Shown in pieces: positions 39,301 through 48,400 of a stretch of DNA of 64,000 nt; within the stretch, counting starts at the first letter, position 1; every line of letters begins with the position of its first letter. The DNA is from Stichopus chloronotus (lineage: Eukaryota; Echinodermata; Holothuroidea; Aspidochirotida; Stichopodidae). The notes under the pieces are model-generated. The model was not told the origin of the DNA. It saw nothing but the letters and a program-made list of their open reading frames with translations, and searched no databases. The translations under genes and the position numbers were made by a program. Where the stretch lies: positions 28,864,962 to 28,928,961 of the forward strand of contig CM037829.1 of the NCBI GenBank assembly GCA_021234535.1, given 5' to 3'.

Positions 39301-42300
39301 CCTGATTTACTTAATCTCTGTTTTAAGCATTATGTTCAATCTATATGCACACAGGATGCTAATACATTTCTGTTCTCCATTTTGGAGTACCTGGATAAAC
39401 AGGAAATGGGAAAATAATCAAGTTGAGAAACAGGAGAATTTGATTGATTCATGAAGTTAATATCAATATTTAATTTTGTGATTGTCATCTCAAACTGTGA
39501 AAGGTGCAAAGTTGAGATGTAGAAAAAAAAAAAGATTTAAACAAAGAAAAAGTCAATAATTGGAATTTGGCCCTTCAGATGTTATTTGGTGAAAAAAAAA
39601 TAAACGTCGTTGAAATTGGAGGATTCAAACGAGTGACAATTTTATAATATTGAATTATGGTGATCACAGGCACTTATTGAGGCATTCTGTAGTTGTGTGT
39701 TTATCACCCCTCTCCATCTTGTTGCTGTACCAAAGAAAATGAGGAGTGGGGAATGTTACTTTGGTTCATATCTTTGGCAAAGATAACTGCTTAGGCAGAT
39801 AAATGAAAAGTCTTTTATGAAATGCTAAAGGTAAAGTCAAGATGCAGTACAAGAGCAAAGTTATGTTTGGTTGAAGTTCTGATTGCTTTGTTTTAAAGTG
39901 GAAAATGTGACATTCTCACCATGTTAACCTCAGTGTGGGTTACTGGCCATCAGTGCAGTTTGTTAGGATGGGACCCTAGCCGTGGACATCCTGTCGTGGT
40001 TTACTGGACTTTTTCTCGTCTCTTAAAAATATGCAAACAGTATGTAGACAAGTCATCACCCTCATTTTCAAGAAATATCTCAAAGAATTCGGAAAAGGGA
40101 TTATTTTAGTAAATATTGAAGGTACAAGCCTGGTCCTAGAAGTGAATCGTTTGTGACATAGTAGCGACAAATGTAGATTGAACATTGCTGTTGATTTTTA
40201 TCTCAGGCTGTAAGTTGCAGTAGTGTTCTGATTTCTTATTTGGTGATAAAACCTTAGTTTCCTTGTAAAACCTCCTTTGTTTCACTAGGGGCACAGACCT
40301 ACCTTTCAAAGCATTGTTCGGAGCGTCCTCATTGTTTAAGGATTAGTTGACTTAAATGAGTCACTCTGTAAGTGATTTTGAACTGGAAGTGGAACGAATA
40401 AAGGATAGGAATACCTTTGAGCTAATTACACAGCTTACCTTCACTTGGTTTGGTGGGTCTTAAAGTATTAGCAGTAAATGTATTTTGTGTCCATCACAAC
40501 AACAGCTCCGCTGGTTTCAGGCATGAAAAGTATCTTACTGAATGTAGACATTCATGGGGTTTTCATAATCTCTGAACTAAAGAGCTTTTGCATAAACAAG
40601 ACCTTGCCAGAAACACAAAGAGTGCAAAAAATGGAAAGCAGTATTTGTTGGTTCTATGTCACACATTTTCAGGCTCATGCTGAGGCCCAACTTTCCAAGC
40701 GTCGTTTCACACATAAGGAAGCTTCTTCTGGTAAAATCGTTATGTTTAATTGATAGAAAGTTCTCTTGTTGCCGGTGGAGAATCCCTTTAAACACCTTAC
40801 TAGGGTGCTCTTCGAATGGGACACTGGCTGTACCGTAAGCACCTAAGTAGGAGTTACTCACCTTGAGCACCTTAAACATGGGTTATTCCCCTGAGCACCA
40901 TGGGCTTTATACTTGCCATGAGCCTTGGGTATGGATTTCTTGTAGTTGTAGAAAGTGTCTTAAAGTATGAGTTACTAGCAGTAAAGGTCAATAGTAGGTG
41001 ATAGCAACTTGTACAGCAAAATATACTGTAAATCCTGGTGGATACAAATCCTGGTGGATTTTGAATAAATCTGCAGCCATTACATATTCTCATCACAATG
41101 CCCACATAGAGGATTCAAAACTTTGAAACAAAACCTGCAGATACTGTACTCTGTATGTGTTCTTTCAATGAAAGATGTGCTAATTGAAAAGAGGAATAAA
41201 CCAATCCACTGAGCCGTATCTGAAATCTTGTAATAGAGCAAGGAAAACTTGGGCAACATAACACGGCGTCATGTAGTCTATGCTTCAATTTATTCATAAG
41301 TAGGGCGATTTATGGTTTGAAAGACCCCTGGATGCTTTTGATCATAAGCTATGTGTGGTCATGAATATTTGACAAGGTTTGTCTTGTTGGTAACAGAGTG
41401 TAAATTATCTCCCAAAATAATTTTCAGTTTCAATGACTGACGTGTATTGTCCTCGCACAACGCATCTAATAGTTTCTATGCGGAGAGTTGACGATCTTGG
41501 GGAAGATGAGGGGATATATCCCCTTCATGAAAATGGGTGGAGGAGATGCTGAACAGTATAGCATGTTCTCCTCAAAAGTTTCTGGGGAGTTTTCATTTCT
41601 ATATCTGCAAATCACAATGTATTTACAATACATTTGTATTGAGATGTGTTTCTATCCTGCTATTCTAAAAAGTTCTTGCTCTGTGCTGGATTATGTATAA
41701 CCTGGTCCTGATATTTTTTTTTTTATTTTCCCAAATTGGCTGGATGGTGCAATTAGAAGACTTACTAGACTTTTGCACATGAAATTTTAATGTTTTTCTT
41801 TTTAGTATTTGCCTATGCATGCAATCACTTTATTAACAGCATTTGCAATTTTAAGGTCAGTGAATGGATATTTTCTTAGCAGATAACAGTTAAGTTAGCC
41901 AGTAACTTTACAGTTTAGATGATCCCCTGCTGACAGCTTTGCAGTAGACGAATACCAGGAATAAGAAATATGATCAATTGGCCTAAGGACTTGCAACGCA
42001 ATATGGTTAGAAACAAGGAGAAAAGGAAGATTGCAGTGACTTGCGGCATAACTGTTATAGTTATTAATTTTTTGAGATGGGAGGGAACTTGATGCGTGTA
42101 AGATCCCTGGCGAGAAAGCATTTTAATTCGCTACTTCTAAACTGCCCTTGTACCCTGTGTAAATACTTGCTATGCATTATATCATCAATGTGTCTTCGAC
42201 TTCGAAATAACAAAAGTAATCCAATCAGTCGAAGGGATCGAATGCTCACAAACAAGTCGCCGTTAAAATTACGACGTCAGCATCCGAGTGCAAGATCCGG

Positions 42301-44097
42301 GAGTATCCGTAGCTGCTCTGAAAATCGACGAAGGTGGAATTCGAGAACGACCGAAACAAGATCGATACTTCTTTAGAGAGAATCTACTTCTTAGAGAGAA
42401 TCTACGTGCAAGAATCCATTGAATGGTCTCTACTCAAGTGCAGAGGGAACATTGAGAGGGAAGAAGGCTCTAATTGGGTTTACAATCATTTTAAGTCGGT
42501 CCAAGGATATCTCCTGCAGATGTTGAGAAATGTTGTAGCAGAAACAGACTCAGTGTGTCTAAATCCAGTCTGGAACCTTCGCAGTTTTTGCTCTGAGGGT
42601 TGCACCTCAAACCTTCTGTTAGATTTTCACTGTGTCATCACACATTTTGTGCATCTTCTGTTCACAGTTTTGTGATGGGCCACAGAATGAGATGTGCTTG
42701 TTAGATTTCAGAGGGAGATAAAGATGGTTTGCAACATTACACTTACATGAAATGAGTGACTAAAAAAAGATGAAAAATAACATTTTATTATCTTTTAGTG
42801 TAGTGAGGATTAATGTTTTCGTCGGTCCCTAAAACCTGAATGCAGGTAATTTCTGACTCGTACCCGCGTACCTGAGGAAACATGAGATTGATCACTGACA
42901 TGGGCGTTTTAACAGTACCTTACCTCGTAGTTGATGATCAGGGGTCTCACTAGTGTAATAGGTGGGATACCTAACATCTCATGGTGTCACTTTTGCCATA
43001 ACTTACATTTTAATTCGCTCCAGATGTCAGCAGTTCAAGATCTGCTGTAACATCATTACATCTGATATAAGAAGAAGTATTGTTGTTCTCTGTATGAAGG
43101 AACCAGGCAGGAAATGTCAGACACTTACTGTACTGTACCTGGGGTGCTTTTGAATACACCAGTAATGATGTGGTTATGCGAATGACACTTACTTTTTGCC
43201 GTAATTGTTTTACAAAATTTTTGTGATCATAGTGGGTGTTCTGTATTTTACAGTAGTTGTGTTTAGATGTTCCTCCAAAGCTTTTCAATTCATTTATGAT
43301 CTGTAATTGTCATGGAAAATAATATGTGTTCTCACCCCTCAGTTTATTCTGCATTGAAACTGAAAAGCTCCAAAAGCCTAGAAAAAATTCATATAGCACA
43401 TCCAGCAGTTGAACAACCAATAAAAAACAAATAGACAGACATTGTCCTTTAAAACCAAAGAAGACATCAGCTTTTCAGTTTTCAGTGCAGCTGAAAAGCT
43501 AAATTTTACATTTTAGTCCCCCCAAAAAAGTAACAGCAGATTGCAAAGGGAAGATGCATTCTTAGAAAAATGAGAAAGTAAAAAAAATAAGTTAAATTAT
43601 CGAGCAACATTGCTTTTGGTGTAAAGTGTGTGAGCCATTGTTAAGGAGATCAATGCTGTCAGTTCATGTGCACCGTAGCTGCAAGTTTCAGAGCCGTTGA
43701 CATGCTCTGTCTAGGAAACAGAGGGCCACTTTTTCCCGTTCAGACTTTGCAAAACAGGAAAACAATAGAGAGACCAAAGACATCATTGTAACAGTTTGAT
43801 GGCCAGTCTCCATCGAGCAACGAAAAAGAAGGTTCGGTTTTTCTTGAAGTTTGAGAGTTGAGTCAAACTACGAAACCGCAGTACATATCTGCAAAAGTAG
43901 AAAGTGACAACCATTCTTTGGTAATGTTTTCCATTTCATTTTCTGAGGAATTTCATCATAGAATGCCATTTTTTCCATGTTTTCCTATTTTTTCTGAGCA
44001 CCAAATGGATGTCTCTTGTCTGTCTATCTCTCTGCAGAGTATGTGTGTCAACAGGAATCCTTACTGGTACTTAAAGGGAACCATGCCAATATCTTGA
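15319..44097 (+). CDS. POLR3E: POLR3E, RNA polymerase III subunit RPC5 (18 exons)
   Basis: Eighteen exons, about 2,085 coding nt (695 codons); the human protein is 708 residues. RPC5 pairs with RPC4 in a TFIIF-like heterodimer of nuclear Pol III, which makes tRNA, 5S and U6 RNA. The N-terminal dimerisation part is encoded by exons 1-9 (EEDDPVV, LYLFQYPMRPA, SKGEQIALNVDG, LMDKQT, GELHLTP, LRPSFAYLDRADAK, PSNVLS). The metazoan C-terminal extension of winged-helix type is in exons 10-18 (VAVLVQGCWVVKS, EILYPKDS, GVPAEMLCRGRDY, MWKFTQSRCVVRKE, NQGWEF, YPEVVQRQ). It ends WYLKGTMPIS, like human WYLKGTVQS. Exons 14 and 15 are basic and Ser-rich (KKRNKKK, RKRSRSTSHS), which suggests a nuclear localisation signal. 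Frame conflicts occur at exon 8 and at the exon 17 to 18 junction. Introns 16 (8.5 kb) and 17 (6.9 kb) are the longest. No nearby AATAAA was found after the stop; the closest candidate is ATTAAA at 45930. Confidence 0.95.
16256..16306 (+). CDS. POLR3E: POLR3E exon 2
   Basis: Seventeen in-phase codons, VDIFLSKDLMEKLYLFQ, matching human IDVYLAKSLAEKLYLFQ. The acceptor is TTCACAG and the donor GTGAGT. Confidence 0.96.
16583..16660 (+). CDS. POLR3E: POLR3E exon 3
   Basis: Twenty-six codons beginning YPMRPANKPYTNYRHLSARM and ending KPKQKK, matching human YPVRPA and HLSAKIKPKQQK. The acceptor is CTCTTTAG and the donor GTAAGC. Confidence 0.97.
17180..17295 (+). CDS. POLR3E: POLR3E exon 4
   Basis: Encodes VELDVEVETNTSCYARSKGE, then QIALNVDGSDNDEESVFR, plus two bases of Ser93. 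SKGEQIALNVDG is identical to the vertebrate protein. The acceptor is CGGAAG and the donor GTGAGA. Confidence 0.97.
18053..18135 (+). CDS. POLR3E: POLR3E exon 5
   Basis: Encodes SDLMDKQTLSSTDASPASSR and then YAVGVMKE, ending one base into a Gly codon. It matches human SKLMDKQT and SRYAAALYRQGE. The acceptor is CATTTTCAG and the donor GTAAGT. Confidence 0.95.
18874..18987 (+). CDS. POLR3E: POLR3E exon 6
   Basis: Encodes ELHLTPVSNIVQLRPSFAYL, then DRADAKVKKKSDKDMAE, plus one base of a Gly codon. It matches human GELHLTPLHGILQLRPSFSYLDKADAK. The acceptor is CCCACAG and the donor GTATGC. Confidence 0.97.
19480..19652 (+). CDS. POLR3E: POLR3E exon 7
   Basis: Encodes an acidic run (EGSQDEMEKEEEQKTIKVQF) followed by VRQESDIAKARREASYAFHV and ends SWVPSYYIDID in phase 0. 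It corresponds to human SSQDEAEEDVKQITVRFSRPESEQARQRR and PWVHLHYYGLRD. The acceptor is CTTTGAAG and the donor GTGAGT. Confidence 0.96.
20443..20527 (+). CDS. POLR3E: POLR3E exon 8 (frame conflict)
   Basis: Eighty-five nt between a good acceptor (CTCCATGCAG) and a good donor (GTAAGC). From exon 7 the frame reads DPRSSKEKE, matching human DSRSEHERQ, but soon meets TGA at 20491. The next frame over gives YFLCSAVDHEISQAVHGTK, which fits human YLLC and what follows it. The join to exon 9 then needs a further frame change, because exon 9 reads DYLTRLIPES only with two preceding bases. A third frame (LTMKYLKLSMVPK) is open and fits exon 9's phase but aligns poorly. Likely causes are small indels in the sequence or unrecognised splicing; a recent inactivating change is less likely because the other exons are intact. 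Confidence 0.7.
20577..20795. repeat. Degenerate tandem repeat, about 4-5 units
   Basis: In POLR3E intron 8 the motif TTTAGCTACCTGTAAACATG followed by TTTGTTATGTTGCATCA recurs about five times at irregular 35-55-bp spacing, with substitutions and small indels. Confidence 0.85.
21085..21221 (+). CDS. POLR3E: POLR3E exon 9
   Basis: Encodes DYLTRLIPESKADDSAKAQM, then PSNVLSITQLQSMPLANQVK and ALLSN, plus one base. It matches human EYLMMLMP and PSNVLSMAQLRTLPLADQIKILMKN. The acceptor TATTCCAG leaves one base (G) before the Asp codon. A second possible acceptor (TTTCCAAAG, exon start 21041) would add 14 unconserved residues in phase 0. Confidence 0.92.
21763..21803. repeat. Perfect 16-bp hairpin
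   Basis: CCTCTTTAAGGACTTC at 21763-21778 is followed by a 9-nt loop and its exact reverse complement at 21788-21803. The stem extends a further four pairs (TAGT/ACTA) if one bulged base is allowed. It lies in POLR3E intron 9. Confidence 0.95.
22687..22807 (+). CDS. POLR3E: POLR3E exon 10
   Basis: Encodes KVLRFSQLLHYLSTSFDASN, then ILKPLQQVAVLVQGCWVVK, plus two bases of Ser. It matches human VMPFANLMSLLG and AMLVQGNWVVKS. It begins the winged-helix-type extension. The acceptor is TTTACAG and the donor GTGAAG. Confidence 0.96.
23388..23469 (+). CDS. POLR3E: POLR3E exon 11
   Basis: Encodes SEILYPKDSCSPNTGVPAEM and LCRGRDYL, matching human SDILYPKDSSSPHSGVPAEVLCRGRDFV. The acceptor is TTCCAAAG and the donor GTGAGG, in phase 0. 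Confidence 0.97.
23687..23746 (+). CDS. POLR3E: POLR3E exon 12
   Basis: Twenty in-phase codons, MWKFTQSRCVVRKEIASTVK, almost identical to human MWKFTQSRWVVRKEVATVTK. The acceptor is TTCAAACAG and the donor GTAACA. Confidence 0.97.
23747..25161 (+). other. POLR3E intron 12
   Basis: A 1.4-kb AT-rich intron with several T runs. No additional exon or repeat array was recognised. Confidence 0.7.
25162..25319 (+). CDS. POLR3E: POLR3E exon 13
   Basis: Encodes LHSEDVKEILEQMARPKVNQ, then GWEFREEFDHGFVKRYPEVV and QRQEIIWNALHQ, plus two bases. It matches human LCAEDVKDFLEHMAV, KGWEF, FIKKHPDVVQRQ. The acceptor is TTTGTCCAG and the donor GTGAGT. Confidence 0.96.
25320..26837 (+). other. POLR3E intron 13 with G-rich tracts
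   Basis: A 1.5-kb intron. It holds a run of 14 G at 25487-25500 and a second G-rich tract at about 25696-25712 (five and eleven G split by one T), then a long T/C-rich stretch at about 26690-26830 before the acceptor. The overlapping open frames at 25657-25857 and 26574-26991 are products of this composition. Confidence 0.7.
26838..26905 (+). CDS. POLR3E: POLR3E exon 14
   Basis: Completes Gln and encodes LSKVLKIPEEKKRNKKKDGP then ET, plus one base. The basic KKRNKKK cluster may contribute to nuclear import. It occupies the place of human LEKVYNLVKETMPKKP. The acceptor is TTTGCTAG and the donor GTGAGA. Confidence 0.88.
27554..28020 (+). CDS. POLR3E: POLR3E exon 15 (long, disordered then C-terminal domain)
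   Basis: The largest exon, 467 nt. The first ~85 codons (EVISGQERVKAARKRSRSTS and onward) are polar, basic and Ser/Gln/Asn-rich and probably disordered. The end is conserved: ELKTVLRTSLREQFDEHFIL, then SVSDMRRLFSVKLMELPHES and GITDRVLEEAAFDIGAKTLD. Human has ELKAFVEATFQRQFVLTLSELKRLFNLHLASLPPGH and GISDRMLQDT. The acceptor is GATCCAG and the donor GTGAGT, in phase 0. Confidence 0.95.
28378..28449 (+). CDS. POLR3E: POLR3E exon 16
   Basis: Twenty-four in-phase codons beginning WPPDNSCEKKKLFALTDGKD and ending AYSK. It aligns with human FPPQTAASPDEQKVFALWESGDMSDQ. The acceptor is CTCTACAG and the donor GTCAGT. Confidence 0.9.
30950..31230. repeat. Degenerate minisatellite-like stretch
   Basis: A loose motif (ACTGAGATAGCTGGAGTCCA, then GACCGCAGTCA) recurs about four times with heavy divergence: GGTATCTGGAGTTTGGACTG, then the consensus, then AGATAGCTGGACAGCAGAC, then ATAACTGGACATTGGACTGG. 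Confidence 0.55.
33945..34226. mobile_element. Foldback element with 8-bp direct flanks (hAT-like, non-autonomous)
   Basis: The left arm carries repeated GGACAA(C/T)TTCCC motifs and the right arm repeated GAAATTGTCC or GGGGAAGTT motifs, so the two arms are inverted with respect to each other. The ends CCGGACAACTTCCC and, reverse-complemented from the right, CCGGATAACTTCCC match at 13 of 14 positions. TTCCTGCG occurs immediately outside both ends (33937-33944 and 34227-34234), consistent with an 8-bp target duplication. The open frames at 33869-34268 derive from this structure and encode no transposase. Confidence 0.8.
35682..35721. repeat. 11-bp hairpin
   Basis: CTCCAGGAGAA (35682-35692) and its exact reverse complement (35711-35721) are separated by 18 nt in POLR3E intron 16. 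A short direct repeat GAACCAAATTTT flanks it. Confidence 0.85.
36183..36438. mobile_element. Small inverted-repeat element with 8-bp direct flanks (hAT-like MITE)
   Basis: The left arm GGTCACACTAGCACGATTCA (from 36189) and the right arm read in reverse (GGTCACACCAGCGCGATTCA) match at 18 of 20 positions. The similarity continues through CAATTTAATTTTCAACTAAATT, for about 48 bp in all. ACTCACTT occurs at 36175-36182 and again at 36439-36446, which fits an 8-bp target-site duplication. No coding capacity. Confidence 0.82.
36976..37102 (+). CDS. POLR3E: POLR3E exon 17
   Basis: Encodes HREELLRLFTEGFRHKRTFI and FEQMKAREDGTSDKARKRQN then IK, plus one base. It aligns with human HRQVLLEIFSKNYRVRRNMIQSRL. 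The acceptor is TTTCGCAG and the donor GTTGGT. It ends one base into a codon, which does not fit the in-phase start of exon 18. Confidence 0.9.
37103..44037 (+). other. POLR3E intron 17 (6.9 kb)
   Basis: Contains the inverted repeat at 43349-43490, a tandem duplication near 42372-42408 (TAGAGAGAATCTAC twice) and a run of nine T at about 37870. An extra small exon may hide here because the flanking exons are out of phase. A 23-nt candidate at 43024-43046 would restore phase but has no conserved residues, so I do not call it. Confidence 0.55.
43349..43490. repeat. Inverted repeat, 21-22-bp arms
   Basis: CTGCATTGAAACTGAAAAGC at 43349 and the reverse complement of the arm at 43469-43490 match at all but two positions, counting one gap. 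A further CTGAAAAGCT at 43491-43500 gives an alternative 10-bp stem. The arms are 99 bp apart. Element-like, but no target duplication is clear. Confidence 0.75.
44038..44097 (+). CDS. POLR3E: POLR3E exon 18 with stop codon
   Basis: Nineteen codons, SMCVNRNPYWYLKGTMPIS, then TGA at 44095-44097, matching human CCVSYGGMWYLKGTVQS. The acceptor CTCTCTGCAG is strong. The conserved frame starts in phase 0, whereas exon 17 leaves one base. The alternative continuous frame loses the WYLKG motif. Confidence 0.88.
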   Translation, partial: SMCVNRNPYWYLKGTMPIS

Positions 44098-47000
44098 CAT
44101 CAAGGTTGACTAGCACAGCGTTTCTTTTAATTGGACGATGAAGATTAGCCTCTATTCCAAAGAATTTGTATATGTTTGGAAACAGCATCTCAGTTCATTT
44201 TTACTTTTGATTCTGACTTTCAGGGTCACAAACAAGTTTTACCACCTTAAGAAATGGAAAATCACCCTATTTTGAGTTTTTAATTATTGCTATCATTAGA
44301 ATTTTTCTGTTTTTATGTTTAAATACAATTGAGAGAACTTTAAATTTCTGTGCAAGATGTCCACAAAATTAACTCATTGGAAAATTGTGGTATGTCAATA
44401 GTCCAGTTTAATACACATTCATACTTGTGTGATTACGGGGAAGGTGGGTGCAGAGATAATTTCTGCTATGAGGTAGGAAATGCAAAAACAGTAGAATTGC
44501 TTTAATGGAGAGTCCTTACTGGTGTTTTGTTCCTCAGGCTAAGTGTAAAAAGCACTTACTGAGCCACGGACATTTATCTTGCAAAGAATTTGAGTTGAAA
44601 ACCACCGGAACAGACATACTTTTAGGTAAAAAAATTATTTACAGTTGACAGAATACAGTTTAGATGTAAATTTATGTTAAGTATTGATCTCTCTGGGAGT
44701 GGAACAACCAACTTAACTTACAATCAAAATTCTCTCTTCAGGTCAAGTCACTTTTTCTTCATTATCCTAGGGGGAGGGGGGTTGTATGTTTGTTGCTCAT
44801 GGCTGAAGACCGCATAAAAAGTATGTTAGGTCTTTTTACAATTACCTGTCCTTGAAGGTGGTATAGCCCACAAAATGTTTCCCAATAGCGTTTCCATGTG
44901 TGATAAGAACTGTTATCTAGTGTGTCTCTTGTCCACCAGACAGTCAACAAAATGCTTTCTGCTGATGTCATCCTTTAGTTTAACTTAGCTCGACTCTTAT
45001 GTCTACGCAGTTTGTTCATTTATGTTTGTGTGTCCAGCACTGCATGTGCATGCATGTATGGAGTATATTTGTGTATACAGCTTGTGTTCATTATGCTTAG
45101 CTTGTGGTACACCTTTGATATTAGAGTTAGCCACACTGACTTCAAGAACGTTTTGCCATTGATATAGGTCAAAGGTCAGTAAACTGTAATGCCTAACAGA
45201 TCCATGGCTTACAGCTATGTTTCTACTGCCTTAGTCAGCATATTTCCCTACCGACTGGAAAGGGATACTGTTGTCTTGGCATTACATTTTCATCACTAAA
45301 TCAAAGGAGTGTCACATCGTTATGGAGATAAGTTATCCTTCGTACGACACGATGTTGTATGTGATAGAAAAAAAACTTTGCAAGAGAGGGGGTGGTTTTT
45401 CAACTATTGAAACTAGTGTAAAGCTTTCACTGTAAACCGATTGTATCACGAAAAGTGGTAGCAGCGGCATTGCATTTGGTTTGATTATTGCATTGAAGAA
45501 AATTCCAAAGCTTGGTAATGTGGCAACACTCGGTAGTAGTAAAAATATGGGAAGTCTTTTTGACCAACTATTGAAATAATATTGAAATATTGAGAGAAAT
45601 AGTTATAGAAAAAAAAATTGTGGAAATATTGCTTTAAATGGAAAAATGATCTGATTGAAAGCCCTGCAACAGCTGTTGAGGTTTATCTAGTGCCCTTGAT
45701 CCTCTCAGACATACAACTATGTGCCAACTTATACCTATGAGGCAAAACCCAGTTATTTACAGTCGAAGTATGATTATTGTGCTTCCAATTGTAGTGGCTG
45801 TCTTTTTTATTCATATTTTTGAATAGCGTGAAAGCTCTACATCTTTTTTGTGGATATCTTTTAACTGAGCGACAAAACATACATGCTGCAAGAGTGTGAG
45901 TAGAGACTTATTTTACTATTATTTCTTCCATTAAAATAGTCATTAGTAAAAGAGAACCTGCTTTTCACAAATATATACATTTTCTTGTATTCAGGATCTG
46001 GTACATCCCATAAAAGGGATTTGGGTTTTGATAATTCTGTTATCTTGAAGATTGTTCACTTTCAAAAAGTGTCAAGCAATTGAATGAAAAATGGACTTTC
46101 TAGAGTTTATTTCAAACCTTTCTATGTGTGCAACTAAAGGCAAATAGAATACTGGAAACATAGAAGAGCAAGTTTATATGAAAATCCATTTCTTAATTGA
46201 AAGATGGGCATTATTGACATGACACGCTTGTAAAGTGCGTCCGTCCGTGCTCCTTCACCCACACTGTATGGCCACTGAATGCCTATTTACAAGGCCCTTG
46301 TAAGCCTAACCGAACAGCTGGCACTGGCAGTCTTGTAACTGCATGTCTGTGTGACTAATGCCTTCATTTTATTGTCTTACAATTTTAGCAGAACTGCTTC
46401 CATTGGTAAATGTATGGGACTTCTGTGCAAATGACCGCATTGTAACTGAACTTATCCATTTATTATCCTTCTTTACTGGTGCTCATTTCTCAGTGTACTC
46501 TAGAGAACTATCAGTCAGGGATGGAGGGGTGGGGTATGTTGTGGGGGGTATGTCATCTGATGTGGGGTTGAGAAATATCAGCTAATGGCCTCATTCATGT
46601 TTCACTGTGTACGTTACCAAGTCCCTGGAATGTGATATTGTGCACTATTATCAGGATATTTGGCCTACTTTCGAAATGAAAAGGTGTAAGCCAAGTAAGA
46701 ATGGACTGTCAACGCCCACTGGTAGTGTCCACGCCATCCGGTATACAATTAAGGTGAAGACACGTTTATTGGCATTTTGATGTTTGGGTTAAGTAAGGTC
46801 ACCAGATTTGTAAGAATATAAAGTATGACCTGCACAAATGGATGAAGTTTAATTTTATTTAGTTTACTCTAGCAGAGAGCAAGGATGTGTCCTGATTTCA
46901 GATTTCTGAGAACATGTTTTTATGATTTAATTTATAATTTAAAATTGAAATATTAATAAGAATTATTGTCAATCTGGGAAGTAGTTTCCTAGAATTGTAA

Positions 47001-47729
47001 TGAAAATATCTGCTTGAATCTGACAATATCTTGGTAGCACCAACCATGTAAATCATTTTGCCTGAAGCAGTAATTTGACCTTTATTGTTCATTTCCTCAG
47101 GAAGTTTCCAAACTTTGTCCCACTCAGTGTTGGATCACAATTGGCGAAACAGATAGTCATAGTTTTCATACATCTGGCTGATATTATTTCTTAAAATTGA
47201 TTTTTTTTTTTAAGTGCACTCCTCACTGTTATAAATCCGAGTTGAAAGTTTCTTTAAAACTTCTCAGTGATGATTTTCAGTGAGACAAACAGTTATGGAG
47301 TGAAAAGGACAAAATATCTCAACAACTTATCCCTTTACTTTTGTTTTTCGATAATTCACGCTTTTCAGGGTCGAGATGGTGGGGGAGCTACAAACTGACG
47401 GGTTGACAAAAAGACAACTATTGTTAAAAACGCTGATGCAAACATCAATATTGTGTCACAAAACTTCTGTAACTTAAAACTGTGATGCCATGAATAAAGT
47501 AACATGAAAACTTGAAAACCACATTGGGCTCTGTTATCTAATATTTGGTCTTCCACATGTCTTCTGCTGTGCAAATTAGGCAGCTTGAAACTTTACCTAA
47601 AAAATTAACCCCCTTGCCAATTCCCAAACCCCTATCGTTTATTTCTTGTTGAAGGCCGAAGGAGAATAGGCCTTTGCGATCGAGATGACGTGTATTAGTG
47701 TGGGTGAGTTTTTTAGGTAATATTTTGGC
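44098..47729. other. Region downstream of POLR3E, no gene seen
   Basis: POLR3E's 3' UTR must occupy the start of this stretch, but its end is unclear; the nearest polyadenylation-like signal is ATTAAA at 45930-45935. A perfect DR1-type AGGTCAAAGGTCA lies at 45166-45178. The short open frames here have no recognisable similarity or splice-bounded exon pattern. Confidence 0.55.
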
Positions 47730-48400
47730 CTGTAAACACGGTATTTCAATGAGGGAAAGGTGCTTTAACTTCAAGGTACTATTAATCCATTGAAAGTAGA
47801 TGGTCCCTATTGTTTTCGGGAAGGTCAAAGGTCATTTGAGATACCATAGGTTAAAGTGTGAAAATCTGTTGAGCAAATATCTCAAGAGGTAAATGCTTGC
47901 TGGAACTTGTTTTTTTTTTAGTTAGTTAGAGGTCAATGGTCATGTGATTTCACCAGAGGCCAGAACACTGTAAAGTCTGTTGAACCAATATCTCTAGATA
48001 GGAATCATGAAAATGATTCATATGTAGCATGTGAATGCGTTACATGAAGTAGAATACCTCTATTGTTTTTGGTGAAGGTCACAGATCATTTAGGTCAACA
48101 GGGCTGAAGTAATAAATCCTTGTAAAACATAGTATCTAAAGAAGGGAAGGACAGACCTTATACTTCAAGTTTAGAAATATCACACTGAGTACAACACTTC
48201 TGTTTATGCTGAAGGTCAAAGGTGATTTAGGGTCATAAGAGGTCAAATAGTAAAAAGCTTTGTAAGCTTCAAATCTCAAATGTTATATTAACAACCTGTA
48301 ATTACAGATTAATATTCTGTAATTACAGATTAATAATTAGTCATGTAGACATGGTATCTAAAGAATGGTAAGGTGATTGAACTTCAACATTGAAATGGTG
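47730..48400. repeat. Diverged ~125-140-bp tandem repeat with DR1-like cores
   Basis: About five diverged units. Each carries, in order, a segment like ATATCTCAAGAAGGGAAGG, a segment like ACTTCAAGTTTAG, CCTATTGTTTTTGGTGAAGG and AGGTCAAAGGTCA. The DR1-like cores are at 47822-47834 (perfect), 47930-47942, 48076-48088 and 48213-48225. A 21-bp tandem duplication lies inside at 48296-48338. Confidence 0.75.
48296..48338. repeat. 21-22-bp tandem duplication
   Basis: CTGTAATTACAGATTAATA occurs twice in a row, at 48296 and 48317, with one or two terminal differences. It sits at the end of the DR1-bearing repeat array. TGTAATTACA is itself palindromic. Confidence 0.93.

Noticed and set aside
40674..40733. 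Possible extra POLR3E exon after TTTTCAG
   Set aside because: In the phase set by exon 17 it meets a TGA within four codons.
42077..42376. 99-codon basic open frame
   Set aside because: No known domain, no conserved splice sites; it lies inside POLR3E intron 17.
43024..43046. 23-nt candidate microexon restoring POLR3E phase
   Set aside because: Splice borders and length fit, but the residues (DVSSSRSA) are not conserved; such fits arise often by chance in 6.9 kb.
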